In this document: positions 22,001 through 34,263 of the stretch, piece by piece
Numbering within the stretch: the first letter of the stretch is position 1
Layout of the letters: each line of letters begins with the position of its first letter
DNA from: Amphimedon queenslandica
Taxonomy: Eukaryota > Porifera > Demospongiae > Haplosclerida > Niphatidae
Direction of reading: 5' to 3'
NCBI RefSeq assembly: GCF_000090795.2
Contig: NW_003546304.1
Coordinates: 133,970-190,601 of the forward strand
DNA length: 56,632 nucleotides
The notes under the pieces: generated by a model
The model's database searches: none
Seen by the model: the letters and a program-made list of their open reading frames with translations, nothing else
Told to the model about the DNA's origin: nothing
Program-made: the position numbers and the translations under genes

Positions 22001-23292
22001 CAGGAAGAGTCTGACATAGTGCAGTTTGAAATACAAGATGGTGTCCTAGTTGCACTGGTCAATGGCAAGCTGTCGGATTTTAGTGAATTAAAGACACAAG
22101 AATTCAGAAATGTTGTTATATATAATTCTGACAGTAGTAACAGCACATTCAGTGCATACTTCATTAATAATCGGGTTTACATTAAAGTTCAGGAAATGAA
22201 TGGTTTTATAGCAGCTCTAACTGTCACAGTACCCAGTCAATACAGAGGACTCACTCGTGGTTTAATGGGTAACTATAATGGTAATGACACTGATGATCTT
22301 ATACCAAGAGGATTGAATCAGTCTCTTCCACTCAATTCATCATTACAAACTATACACGAGGACTTTGGAATGACATGTTAGTTAAAAATATTTTCCATTA
22401 ACTCGATCAAATCTTTTATTATAGGGATTATTAAAAATGCTAGGGATAGTTTGTTTAGCTATTCATTTTCTAAAACTCTGGAAACATATTATGATCCGTC
22501 ATACACCCCTACATATGAGGCTGTGTTCACTGATCCTAGTCTGGAGCAGGAAGCAATCAGGATTTGTGGTAATGATGAGTTTTGTAAGTTTGACATAGCT
22601 GCCACTGGGAGAGTTGAAATAGGAGAAGCTACATTCAATGGTGGACAAGCAATTGAACAACTAGTGAACCTCTCCAAACCAAGTAAATCATTAATCCACA
22701 TTATTATTGTACATTCAATGTATAATAATTAGTCATTTGTGTCCCACCTTGTGCTCACGGTGCATGTGTTGATACTAATGTGTGTGCTTGTGGTGAAGGA
22801 TATGAAGGAACTACTTGTAACATTACAGGTTAGTAACTAACTACCACAGCTGTCATTAAATAAAAATCATTTATCATTAATTTTGTTATTGAAAGTGACC
22901 AGACCTTGCACTGAGAATCCATGCAATGATGGCTCCTGTCAATATCATGCTGGTACTTATATTTGTACATGTTTATCTGGATTAACTGGTGAATTCTGTG
23001 AAGAAACAAGTAAGATCAAAATTGCTTTAATAATTATACCATTAATAATGTCATAGTTAATACTAGTCCGCCTGGGCCTGAAACTAGTGGTGATGTTGGC
23101 TTAGTTGTTGCATTAGCCATTGGGATTGGACTTCCGTTAATAATACTCATACTAAGTGTTGTTATTGTGGTTCTGGTTCTTGTAAAATGTGGAATACTTC
23201 CAAGTTTGGCAAAACGTGAGAAAAGTGAAAATACTTATGATGAACCTAACAATTTCAATGATGATATCTATGAAGATATAAATGACATTTGA
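19001..23292 (+). CDS. IgGFc-binding/AMOP/vWD/EGF transmembrane receptor-like protein
   Basis: Ten exons (19001-19034, 19142-20482, 20535-20783, 20845-21460, 21512-21765, 21813-22376, 22425-22682, 22733-22828, 22896-23009, 23057-23292), all phase 1, encode 1253 residues. Order: signal peptide MKKLLLALTVIG; IgGFc-binding-type N-terminal domain (TEFFIGAMRNF, GHECVYIP, CCCDHIIEQIPP, GTMVYGFGHSHGY); an E-set/IPT-like segment (GGVPIMVSGPTFGKP); a beta-sandwich-like stretch; an AMOP domain (CLNWASNE, HSGASRCFRQR, NQCCYRASGTLI, CCTGMKRNC); a vWD domain (GVGDPHIITLDLYKYTFNGKGEF, GLMGNYNGNDTDDL); two EGF modules (CVPPCAHGACV; CTENPCNDGSCQ). A TM helix (VALAIGIGLPLIILILSVVI) and a 38-residue tail with YDEP and YEDI follow. 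The AMOP-vWD pairing recalls MUC4 and SUSD2. A cell-surface adhesion or recognition role is inferred. Uniform phase-1 introns fit exon shuffling. Confidence 0.92.
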
Positions 23293-23951
23293 AAGGTTTT
23301 TTGCTGTTAAAACTTGCTGACTATATATATCTAAGTTTTAAACTATAAAATCTATATATATTTGCTTTTTTTAGTTATTTTGCTTTTTTTAGCTGTTAGC
23401 TTGCATTATAATATTATGTACTCTTGCACATACCAAAGTTGCTTGGATGATAATAAGTATAACATTATAATTTATGATGCATTGAGCAGACTGATGCACA
23501 TGCCAGACAATGTGTATACATATAATCATTAGTTAATGTACTTAAACGTGAACATAATTATTATACCCACTTAGCTCTACACTACTGAATTACAAATTAT
23601 GCTTCTTGTATTTAAAAATTAAATAAAGTGGGTATTCTAGTCTACGTTTAATAGAAGCACCACTTCAATACCACCTGTCTTATAATGTACTTTATAAGTT
23701 TTGCATGAAAATTATCTAGATTGATCCGCATTATAATTTTAACTATTAAAAATAAAAAACCAGCACTACAATGATGATAAATCTTATATAAATGGTTTCT
23801 TTTAAAAAATATATTGAATAAAGAATAATGGCAAAATGAGGTAAAGTACAACAAGACAATGTTCAATAATATGCATCTTTCTTTTCCTGAACCTGAAATG
23901 ACACATCATAATGCACAAGTATATATTACAGTTTCACTTTACCTGCTGACA
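23293..23951. other. 3' flanks of two convergent genes
   Basis: No coding support. An AATAAA at about 23622 may serve the plus-strand receptor gene. The right part probably holds the 3' UTR of the minus-strand peptide gene. Confidence 0.5.
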
Positions 23952-24173
23952 TTAGTACCAATGACCATGGCGACACGTATAGGTCCTTATTGGTGGCTCA
24001 CCAACAGAGACCCTGGCACCAAACTGGTATCCGTTCTGCTTTGGTGTGTAACTCAGTCCACCAGTGTAGGGTGGGCCTGAGCATGATACTCCTCCTGGTA
24101 CACCCATCTGAGCATAGGAGAGCCCAACCAGGACAGCAAACAAGAGAACAAAAGCAAAGGAAGCAGTCTTCAT
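23952..24173 (-). CDS. Small secreted two-cysteine peptide, copy B
   Basis: 73 residues. The signal peptide MKTASFAFVLLFAVLVGLSYA is almost identical to copy A (12402-12617). The mature part has the same two-cysteine layout and the core SYTPKQNGYQFGARVSVGEPP, ending CRHGHWY. The stop is followed closely by a GTAAAG donor, as in copy A, suggesting a spliced 3' UTR. Function is unknown. The copy lies 11.4 kb away in inverted orientation with its promoter conserved, so duplication carried the regulatory region. Confidence 0.8.
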   Translation of the reverse strand: MKTASFAFVLLFAVLVGLSYAQMGVPGGVSCSGPPYTGGLSYTPKQNGYQFGARVSVGEPPIRTYTCRHGHWY

Positions 24174-24229
24174 TTTAAAAATTTAATAATCTCCAAAGAG
24201 CAGCACTGAATGCAATGTAGGATTGCTTT

Positions 24230-24322
24230 CTCTCCTTATATACTGAAGTCAAGCTCTAATGAGACATGTTAATAGATAGTTTGAGTACAATTATGATCTA
24301 GTTTATAGACAAGTGTGAACAA
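24230..24322 (-). promoter_or_regulatory. TATA promoter of peptide copy B
   Basis: Minus-strand TATATAAGGAGAGA (TATA at 24242-24236), with the upstream blocks AGATCATAATTGTACTCAAA and TTGTTCACACTTGTC, aligns almost base for base with 12244-12336. Confidence 0.8.
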
Positions 24323-24905
24323 GCCAAGCCCTGAACAATAATTAGCTACAGCACACAAGCAGCATGATATCACAGTCTGGCACAAGATGAACAATGTGTG
24401 TACATATTACATAATAATGCTAAATATTTGTGACTATAAACATAATTAATTATCAAATTATAGACTGAAATCAATTTGAATAATGAAACGCTAATTTTAT
24501 AAAACATCTTGTTCATGTAATGTTGTTTCCGAGAGAATAAATTTCAACATCTTTGATCTTGACCGCCATAGACTTGACTCTTCACAATTGGGCCTGCCAA
24601 AAAGAAAGTGAGAATTAAAGTATCTGATTGGCAGGTAGTGTTTAAAACTACAACAATATCGACACTAGTATCATTATTAACAATACTAATAATATTGATA
24701 ATTATTATACAATGCCCAAAGGAAATGCAATTGTTGGACGGAATACGGCAGTTCATTTCATATTAGGAATTAGTTATGGATGACAAGTAGTGAGGGTATA
24801 TTGTAGGTTGAAGGTGTCAGTTACTTACATAGACTGACATTATTACTGAAGAGAAATTTGAGGTTTGGCTTCAAAAAAAAATCATTTCAATGAACAGAGA
24901 ATATT
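24323..24905. other. Intergenic, nothing recognised
   Basis: AT-rich sequence without a supportable frame or repeat. It marks the start of a 20 kb gene-poor tract. Confidence 0.4.
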
Positions 24906-25235
24906 GTGACCTCCTTCTGTCATGTAGGAACAATTTGACACCGTCAGGGGATGAAAAAGCTTCTTCATAAAGCAGATGAAGTATAAGAACATAATTTTTA
25001 AATCTTGCAGAGAGAAGTTTTGACTAGGCTGTGACACATAAATTGTAAAAAAAGAAGAGACCCAAAGAATTGTGTGACCTCCTTCTGTCATGTAGGGACA
25101 ATTTGACACCGTCAGGTGATGAAAAAGCTTTTTCATAAAGCAGATGAAGTATAAGAACATAATTTTAACATCTTGCAGAGAGAAGTTTTTACTAGGCTGT
25201 GAAACATAAATTGTAAAAAAGAAGAGACCCAAAAA
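24906..25235. repeat. Two tandem 168-bp repeats
   Basis: GTGACCTCCTTCTGTCATGT recurs at 24906 and 25074, and the following 150 bases are about 90% alike. Each unit contains one copy of the dispersed GACACCGTCAGG motif. The minus-strand open frame across both is a by-product of the duplication. Confidence 0.85.
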
Positions 25236-25339
25236 TTTTCTGAAAGTTTTCTATAGTGTGAAGATGATGAACTTGATTCTTAAAAATAATATGGTCCAAT
25301 AGAGAGTGGGGTGTGCATAAAACTTGAGCAACTTTTCAT

Positions 25340-25526
25340 GCAGGCTTATCATGTAGCTAACATAAATATTAATGAAGGACATCGTCACCAACACTTCAAT
25401 TGCTATTTTACCATAACGTGCGTGAGCTGCAGTCATGAATGGTGCTTCAGATGCCATGCCTATTGGCACAAGGACATTAGTTGCAAAAAATTTCAGAAAG
25501 GAGACAAATGGCCCCGCTCCAGCTGA
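25340..25526 (+). pseudogene. RBR (IBR-type zinc domain) ubiquitin-ligase fragment
   Basis: After a possible acceptor (TTCATGCAG, 25345), the frame reads TCVSCSHEWCFRCHAYWHK then DISCKKFQKGDK. The C-x2-C...C-x2-C...H...C spacing is that of an IBR domain from RING-between-RING ligases. No RING1, RING2 or adjoining exon was found nearby. It is most likely an isolated relic or a single exon left in the repeat-rich tract. Confidence 0.5.
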
Positions 25527-25870
25527 AACAGATCCTCTGAACTTCTTTATCTTAGCCATTATAAATAAGTGGAAAAAAAATTGATGTAGTTGAGCACATT
25601 TTGCATAAAGTAAAGAGACTCTTAACTTTCTTCAACACGTTGCTAGTCTGGAGATGCAAATCACATAATTTCTAATGTTGAGTATTAACTGCAAGTGGAC
25701 TCTCTCATTAAGAGATGGTCGCATATATTATTAATAAAACATATATCCAGTTAAAAATGACTTGTACCTTAATAATATCTTAAATGTATTTGATACTTTA
25801 TCTCATCCAGAAGTTGATGCAATTATCCAAAGCTTTAAAAATTCGTTATAATTTGTGTAATTTTGTTTTT

Positions 25871-26622
25871 TTCTTATGAAAAAGAGAAAATATGGTGCAC
25901 CATTTCCTCTTCCATTGCAGCAATGCTAATAAAATTAATTCTGTGTGCTATGCATTTCGAGAGGCCACGGTTTGATCAGCATAATAGCAATAAAAATTGA
26001 TGCAACATAGCATAATAACATTGAAACTATAATATGCAAAGCTAGTCTGGACTCAAGGCAAAAAAGAGAATATGATACCTCTTCCAAAATGATAAGCACT
26101 TATGGTCGTTTGTGTAAGAAAAACAACACCACAGTAGAGGAGGCATGAAAACTATTATTATTATCATTATCATTATTAGTCCAGACACGTCTTACATGGT
26201 CTGAATGACTTTTTGAAGAAACTATCTGTTCTTTTTGACTAAGTTTTTTCTTATGAAAAAGAGAAAATATGGTGCACCACCTCCTCTTCCATTGCAGCAA
26301 TGCTAATAAAATTAATTCTGTGTGCTATGCATTTCGAGAGGCCACAGTTCGATCAGCATAATAGCAATAAAAATTGATGCAACATAGCATAATACCATTG
26401 AAACTATAATATGCAAAGCTAGTCTGGACTCAAGGCAAAAAAAAAGAGAATATGATACCTTTTCCAAAATGATAAGCACTTATGGTCGTTTGTGTAAGAA
26501 AAACAACACCACAGTAGAGGAGGCATGAAAACTATTATTATTATCATTATCATTATTAGTCCAGACACGTCTTACATGGTCTGAATGACTTTTTGAAGAA
26601 ACTATCTGTCCTTTTTGACTAA
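25871..26622. repeat. Two tandem 377-bp repeats
   Basis: TTCTTATGAAAAAGAGAAAA at 25871 recurs at 26248 and the copies stay about 95% identical to near 26620. That suggests a recent duplication. No coding frame is conserved. Confidence 0.85.
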
Positions 26623-27184
26623 GACTAACTTTTCATTTATCACTCACAGGACATTAGTGTTTGTTGTTATAAGCTTTCATAATAAGCTGTATTCCTTACG
26701 GAAGGTGCTTCAAAGATCCTTAAGGAGTAAAAGGCTAATAGCTATGCATGCCAGAAGCTCACCTTTAAAAGAAACTTGTTAAAGTTTAAAGTTATAATGC
26801 AACAAAGGCAATGAATGATCTGCAGTAGCCTCCTCCCATTGCATGAGAGAATGTATGCTTTTATTGTATAAAGATGTGCTATTTTGTCAGCCTTGACGAC
26901 AAGGACAGAATAAAAGTGAGTCAAAACTGAGAGGGACAGTCTAAGGGGAAAAGCAAGATACATGTATGCTATGTAGCTAGTCCCCTGGCCAAAAGCTATT
27001 GTAGGGATTGACTGAGGTATGTTAAGTGTGGCAAGCATTTCATGACACATGATCCTAAATAAGTGGAGACTCTGCCATTACCCAATGAGAATTTTGTGAG
27101 GTTGAGATCTCTCACTGTTAAGAACTCATCACTATATGAAATAATAATTTCTCCTTTTTCATTATCATCTGTGTCCACAAGAGT

Positions 27185-27490
27185 AGGCAAATATAATTAA
27201 AAGAGATACAAGCTTTGAAGGAATGAAATATGCAAAAGTTTTCCATTACAGACAGTGTCGGTTTTGTAGCTCTGCAACAAAAACAATAATAATTGGAAGT
27301 ACAAAGTACATGACTTTTTTTACAAATAATGTATCATTCTATATTTTCAAAATCTGCGCTATACAAGCTAAGCATGCCAATTTGCTGACTTTGCCCAGCA
27401 TTGTACCGAGTTACTGGCTCAGAGAAGGAGGGAATAGAGACAAGGCAAGCAACAGCTCTATAGACAACCTCTTTCTCCATAGAAGTGAGA
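27185..27490. repeat. Dispersed segmental duplicate (other copy 34930-35250)
   Basis: About 300 bp, including ATGCAAAAGTTTTCCATTAC, CAAGCTAAGCATGCCAATTT and GAGTTACTGGCTC, is nearly identical at both sites. The 139-codon plus-strand frame at 27223 is interrupted or altered in the other copy, so I do not call it a gene. Confidence 0.75.
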
Positions 27491-27689
27491 AGGAATTTTG
27501 TGGTAAAAGATGCAATGAAGGAGGCTTCAAAAAGCAAGGACAAACCAAGCAAGACATTACAAGTAATCCATTATTAATAATGGAAATAATGTCCCAGGAC
27601 AAGCAATTAAAGATAACTCGTTACTTAAAATCATCTAATTAAATGCAATTGTAACAAGATTATACTTGTAATGAGTATCCAGTCATCCT

Positions 27690-28180
27690 TGGAGACTCAA
27701 TGATCATTGTAATAGAGAAACAACTACTATCAGCAATAATGAGATCAGTAGTCCTAAACAAGAACTACACTAGTATATACCAGCTACAGTGTACCCTCTC
27801 TTCTCCCCTTTGTGTCATAATAATGTTACATGTAAATTTCTATGTTCACTTTTCTCTCCTCCTTTTTGTTGTAATGAAAGAGTTGGCAGCTTACACCTTA
27901 CAATGACCAATTGCTGATAATGACAATGAATGCCACTGGAGACTCAATGATCACGACTTCAAACAGCAGTATCATTGTAATAGAGAAACAACTATAATAT
28001 CAGTATAATAGGATCACAACCACTAACAGGAATCATGCTCGTACCAGCTCCAGTTAAAAGAATTGGCAGCTAATGGCTTTTAAGGACCAACTGCAGATAA
28101 TGACAATTGACAATGAATGCCACTGGAGATTTAATTATCTAGAAACTATTAAAGTACCACATGGATTAAATGAACGCATC
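27690..28180. repeat. Outlying copy of the 38.5-40.5 kb tandem repeat
   Basis: GAGACTCAATGATCACGACT, AGTATATACCAGCTACAGTG and GGCTTTTAAGGACCAACTGC all recur in the 38.5-40.5 kb array. It is a dispersed piece of the same family. Confidence 0.75.
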
Positions 28181-28915
28181 TACTATATGAATTACATTCC
28201 TTGAATGTGGTAGGCATATGCAAAGTAGTGCAAATAATTTTATAGTTAGGGTTCATTAGAGCATTGGAAGAATTCAGTGGAGCTGAAGGACAAGTAGGAA
28301 CTGAGGGTCCTCCAATGAAGTAGATACTCAGCTATGCCATGCAGCAAAGCTAAACATGTGTGAAGAAAGAGATAAATATGTTATTATTTTGTCAGACGAA
28401 ATGCATATAAGAGAGGATCTGGTATATGACAAGCATACAGGTAGAAGTTATTCTTTTATATCCGTCCTTTGATTTCTTAATTCATAAAGTATTTTTATAT
28501 GAATGTAAGCATAGATAAGGTACATGTACCAATTCTGTGATCAGACCAAAATCTCATTCATAAAAGTAAAAGCTGCATGAAGCTAATATTGATGTATTCC
28601 TTTCTTATTTGTTCTAAGTTACTATATTGTAGTCAACTCTGGAGCTGCAGATGTCTCAAAGACATTTCTAAACTTAAGCTGTTATCTTTTTCCCCTGAGC
28701 CCAGACAGGTCTTAGAGTGAGTTTTTGAAGAAAATATCTGTACTTTTGACTAAGACTGATTCTTTATTTATCACTCATAAGACATTAGTGTTTGTTGTCT
28801 CGAAATGACAGAACTGTTGCTCCGTGTCAACTAAAATTTGGAAAAAGTCAAGAAGTTGGTGCACTGAGTTCGGAAATTGCTCAACTTTTATGAAGGCACA
28901 CTAACATGGTCGACA

Positions 28916-29915
28916 TAAATCAGCCTGAGGGATGCCATTATTTGTAAGTAATAGCCTGTAAAGAAACTTCCAGAGAATTTGGATATAACATGCATTCTAT
29001 GCCATTATATCTTAGTAAAACCAGTATGTACAACATGCTGCAAAAGTAGAACATGTAGTAATTGTATGGAAGAATATATTAAGTATATGCTATGTCGTAT
29101 ACATTGTAAATCAGAAAACTATAGTTATTATATAGATGAAAAGCATGAGGGTATGCTCAAGGAATTAGAAGTATATTGTTGTAAAAGAGATGATGATTGT
29201 GGATGGAAAGGACAATTAAGTCAATTTTACCTATCCATATTAAGGAACATGAAGATATTGATCATAAAGAAAATGATTGTTATGATTCTATGCTATTCAA
29301 ATGTTTTAGTTGTATGGAAAGATTCATAGCACATACAGATATGATCAATCATCAACTACATTGCTGCAGAGAGAGATTAATTCCTTGCCCATACTATGAA
29401 ATAGGATGTTTAGAGCATGTAAAGAGAAAAGATTTGGATTCTCATATAGAAAGTCAATCACATATAAAAGAATCATTGGAGTTTATAAATAAAATTGTAA
29501 AAAAAACGTTGAAATCCAAAAAGAACTTACTAAAATGAAGAACAATATTCATAGTTATCAGCATGATAGCGAATCAATAAAAAAAAGAATACTTGTGAAA
29601 GTAAGGAATAATGAAATTCTATATTTTAGAGTTGGGTATGGACCAAATGCAAGTGTACAAATATCAGTTAAATTAACTCAAGAATATATATATATAGCAA
29701 TACATGGTTGTTTTATAGATAAACCTCCAAATATATATTTAACAAGTCAACAAACTGAAATATTGATAATATCTTCTAGTGGAAAATATGATATAAGTGA
29801 CATAGATGCTAATTGCAATATAAAGGAAGGAAAACCATTGCCATTTGGGGTGTTGAGATTTTTTAGAGAATTATCAGATGGCTGCAAGTTTGAAGATATA
29901 TTCATGTATGTATAA
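28916..29915 (+). pseudogene. TRAF-like RING/zinc-finger gene with two frameshifts
   Basis: From about 28976 the frame reads a RING-like CILCHYILVKPVCTTCC, SRTCSNC, followed by a TRAF-type finger start (EVYCCKRDDDCGWKG). A one-base loss in a T run near 29226 moves the homologous reading to the next frame (LPIHIKEHEDIDHKEND, CFSCMERFIAHTDMINH, IPCPYYEIGCLEHVKRKDL). A second one-base loss in an A run near 29494 leads to the last frame (VEIQKELTKMKNN...), which ends in TAA at 29913-29915. The last 110 residues are mixed beta-like and not an evident MATH domain. Both breaks are in homopolymers, so this may be a living gene with assembly errors. A short 5' exon (MVDINQPEGCHY at 28906) may belong to it. 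Confidence 0.6.
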
Positions 29916-30236
29916 AACTTCCGAAGCGTGTCAGCCCTTTCCTTTATTTGTAAGAAATGAACTAAATTATTTTTCTTTAGTTCATTCTCTATTTGTTTAA
30001 GCAACTTCTCTATACTTTGTTCAAGATCTCTTATTGATATGATTTTTTCAATATATTCTTTAACTTCTTTATCTTCTACTGACATATATTTTTCTTAAAT
30101 CATTTAAGATCGAGCGCCTAACTCTCAGTATGATTATGTTCCATTTCCAAATACTGGACTAGTTCTTCTAAGACAAGCAGAGACTCACTTATATTGCTAA
30201 ACACGGTTTCCCACAAAGCAGCTATAGCCTTTGATT

Positions 30237-30440
30237 ATTGGCCCAATTTTTGAGCAACTTCAAAAATTTTGAAAATATCCAAATTTGATTAGAATTAGCA
30301 AAAATTTAAAACATAGCATAAGGACATGTATATGTATCAGAAAAAATTATTAAAATGAAGAACTATATACATGTTGATGTGTTGAATATCAACTTTGAGC
30401 TGATTCTGATCAAAAATGAATTTTATATGAATCGCTTCAA
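30237..30440. repeat. Diverged 186-bp satellite unit
   Basis: TTTTTGAGCAACTTCAAAAA, AGGACATGTATATGTATCAG and GAGCTGATTCTGATCAAAA are relatives of the 51.4-52.9 kb array. No gene is present. Confidence 0.55.
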
Positions 30441-31559
30441 AAATTTCCCAAAGACCAAGGCAAGCCACAACTGAAGACCATGACTAGCTCAAAAATATTT
30501 TTATGAGCAAAGAAATGCATGTCACATCAAAAGTCACAAAATAAATTGTGTTCAGGTAGGATGCATGAAATTGTGCTCTTTTGTGGCCAAGAGCACTAAG
30601 TTCTTGAACCACAGACTAATGACACAATTTTACAAGAAGCTTTAAAAAGCTATTTTATCACTTGACGGTGTCAAAATTGTCCCTTCACACAAAGACTCGA
30701 GAAATTGCCAAAACAGCCTCCTCATTTCTTTGAAAGGTCTTTCATTTTTCCTTAAATAACTGAAATAGAAAAGCAAGTTTTTTTGGCAGCATTTTAATTG
30801 ACAAATGTTAGCTGAACTAAATGACACAAACATACCAGTCTACCCCAACTAGTCTAGTTGTGAGATTAGTTAAGAAAGCTTTCCTATCAACTGACGGTGT
30901 CGAGATTGTTTCCTGCATGAAGAATTATACTTTAAAATTACTTTCAGTAGCATTAGTGAAAACACTACAATAATGTGATCTCACTATGTGATATGAAATT
31001 TAGGTTATCATAAGAAAGCAGTCTTGAGCTTTTTGTAACAAATGGTCAGCAAGACTGAACTACTGTCCAAAGACTTCTCTAGCAGCAAGGAAGATTGAGA
31101 AAGCGGACACAAAATCTTCTCCATTGATTCAAAAAATGACAAAAGCTTAAAGCCTGTTTGTTATGAGCCTGCTTTGCCTGCTTACTTAGTTTTTGCCATT
31201 CTTTCAAAAGCATTCAATTAAAAGATGCAAAATATATTACACAGTAGGGCTTGGGCTTATTGAGCTTGCTACAATTCCTCTTCTGTATTCATTAAGCACA
31301 GGTATATGTATGTGTCATTATTCAATGCACATTGACTTTATGATACAAATGTCAAATACAGTATCATAAATATATAAATATATTGCTTGCTCTGTCTGAT
31401 ACAAAAAGAAACTCTGCTGCCAAGCAATGCTAAAGGCTTTGAAAAAAGCAGATTGAGAAAATACAACATTTGCCAAAAGCTTTTTCATCACCAGACAGCA
31501 TCGATTTGATTACTATAAACTATAGTCCCAATGATGATAAGTGAGATGTGATATGAGCA

Positions 31560-31935
31560 TTAGTCTGGGCTCATTAAATGTACCATTAAGGATTTTATAA
31601 TTATGTGACTCCCCAAATTAGAGGATGTATAATTCTAATGTACAATGTATAGTTGCACATAAAAAGTAAATAGCAAGCTTGAGTGGTAACTATGCTCACA
31701 AAAGTTTTTTCATTGCCTGACAGTACCGACTTGATCCCTAGTCTTGTCCCGCCCTTCGCTGGTAGCAAAGGGGCGGGGTGAGACTGCTTCATCCCATAAA
31801 CTATAGTACCAATGATAAGTGAGGTGTAAAATGAATAAATGCTGAAAGGTGAAATGATCATTAGCCTGGGGGTCGTTAAATTTACTATTAAGGATTTTAT
31901 AATTGTGCACACTCCCCAAATTAGAGGACATTCTA
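31560..31935. repeat. Local duplication around CCCCAAATTAGAGGA
   Basis: An approximately 75-bp block (ATTAAGGATTTTATAATT ... CTCCCCAAATTAGAGGA) occurs at 31575-31630 and 31875-31930. Between them (31738-31785) lies a foldback with GCTGGTAGCAAAGGGGCGGG, related to 14790-14830. Confidence 0.65.
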
Positions 31936-33220
31936 TAAGATGAAATGTTGACAGGGATTTTATATTGGCGGATTTACATAAAAAAGCCAAATTAAAATTT
32001 GCAATCAATAATTCTATTTTTGCGTATACACGCCCACACTAATTCTAATAAAAAGCATGGTTAAAAGCTAGCTAACATGGCTTTACTATATTTCCTTAAG
32101 CCAGTCTCTAAACTAGGCAATAAAGAACACAATCGTCCAGAAAAGGTACGATCTCTTTCTGATAATGATGTCCATGTATACAACTCGCAGCAGTCAAAAT
32201 CTCCATAGCATGTGTAACCATACCCACACTTAAGTTAAACCCTGCCTAAGGGTGGAGATAAAATTAAATTGTTAAGAAATCGTCAATATTAAATCCACCA
32301 ATAAGCTATCCATCACAAAACTTCCAAAGAAAACTTCTGTCAACAAATCTCTTATATAGTATATACTTCCATAGTTGCACATACAAGATAATCAGCCAGT
32401 TAAGGAGTTTGGCTACATTAACTTTATTTGCTAAATACTCAGCTACTCAAAAAAGTTTTTTCATCACCTGACAGTGTCGCAATTGATTCCTAATACAAAT
32501 AATTACTGTTTGCACTTTGCAACTGAAGCCAAAACCCATGCTGTAAATACACCATGTTGGATAGTTAATATGTAGTGGGAAATTTTGTGACGGAGCAAGA
32601 AACTCCAAAATTCGCAAAAATATTTGACCACAAAAATAAACCGGTATACGGTAGTAAACCAAGGCTTTAGGGTAGCCATTTGCTCACAATATTGCCCAGC
32701 ATCACATATTAGGAGTGATGATGAGATCAATATGACCTCGCTTGATCATCCGAAATTTGTAATGCATCAAAATGCACAAGATACATGGTACAAGAAATTT
32801 TAACAATACAATGCACTCCATCATGAGCCATGATAACTCAAGGATAAGATATTGTTGGATTGCCAACATCAGGAGAAAAAGAGCTCATCTCTTGAATAAC
32901 TTTAAAGTTGATTAAATATAGAATGCAAAAGATTTTCCATCACTGACAGTGTCGATAATGATACCTGCAAGTCATCCATCAATGCATATTGACTTCTGGT
33001 ACAAATATACCAAAAATTAGTTAAAATTTTAAAATGTTGAATATCGATCCATTAGAGGGAAACCAATGGAATAATGTCAGCATTGCACAATATCAATGCG
33101 TATTGACTTCGTGATACACTAGGTGAGGCTTTCTTACCTACTAGTGTCTTAGTAAGGTTCACTCAGGCTTGTCTCAATTATTACTGATTAATATCATTAT
33201 CAGTATTGTTACCAACACAA

Positions 33221-33500
33221 GTATATACTGGGTAACTGTGGAGGGGATAAGATTTGGCAAATTGGCATTTTGATAGCCATTTGTCTAATTATGCGGATGC
33301 AGATGACTACAAGGAAAAGTAATAGCATCATCAAAACATGTGAGTAGGCATGGCATATAAATGCACATGTTCACATTTTAATGATTTTAATATTTATCAA
33401 AAAATAATTATTATGACTGAGTTATTACTTTCCTAATCAGCAAATTAAAACCCACCAATCACCAAAATTTTAACAATTTGCCGAAATTATCTGCTATAGG
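33221..33500. repeat. Foldback element (GGAAATTTTGGAGG family, diverged)
   Basis: It shares GATTTGGCAAATTGGCATTT on the left and CAATCACCAAAATTTTAACA on the right with 34264-34545, the closest relative. The interior has a distinct insert compared with 4727-4938. Confidence 0.55.
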
Positions 33501-34263
33501 GGTAGACACTTTACAGAAAAAAGTTGATGGCCACTTTAATAAAGAGAGTTTAGTCACTTCACCAAAGTCTCATTAAGGCTAAGTGACCCTAAAAAGTCTT
33601 TACGGGTAAGCAAATATTTTACATTCCAAAATATTTTCTTTCTGTTAAGGACATGTCAAATGAAGCCATTTATCAGCTAGCAAAGTTAATTGGGCTACTC
33701 ATGGGTTCGTTGATGCTAGTATCCGTTTGGTATTGTCGGGTGTCTACAACAGGCTCTGTTCAAGTTGTCTCTTTGTTTTTGATTTTGTCTCAAGTAACTT
33801 CAAGTGTCCACAGCTCCTCATGGCCTCCTCTGGTTCTGCATCAGGAAGCACGACGTCGGTGGTGATTGGTGCTGCTGGTAGTGGCGAATCCAGCGGATCT
33901 TCACCTGCTACCACAACCACATCTTCCTGATCCAGGTCAGGAGAGTTAAGTTAATTCAAAAATACAAAACAAAATAAGCGACCAATGTCTGTGATGCCAT
34001 TGTCACTTTTGGCCACTTTTATTTTCCTGGTAGAAATAAAAAAGAAACATTTTAGGACAAACAATACTCCAATGCCATCAATAGAAGGGCTAAGACTATA
34101 ATCCTGGCCAAAACTTCTCCTGCCAAAGCAAATTCGCTATAAAAGAATGTTTAAAGTTTATAATGCAACAAAGACAATGCACGATCTGCAGTAGCCTCCT
34201 CCCAATGCATCAGAGATTAAATTTTTAAGAGAATTAATTCCCACTGCATGAATTGCATGAGAG

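Noticed and set aside
24882..25232. 116-codon minus frame with repeated FFTIYVSQPS
   Set aside because: The repetition simply follows the 168-bp tandem duplication, and 168 is divisible by three.
27223..27642. 139-codon plus-strand frame
   Set aside because: Part of a duplicated non-coding block; the copy at 34981 keeps the DNA but not the full frame, and no family or splice support exists.
33653..33930. Two overlapping frames including a Ser/Thr/Gly-rich MASSGSASGSTTS start
   Set aside because: Low complexity, no downstream exon and no recognisable domain. It could be a first exon, but nothing supports it.
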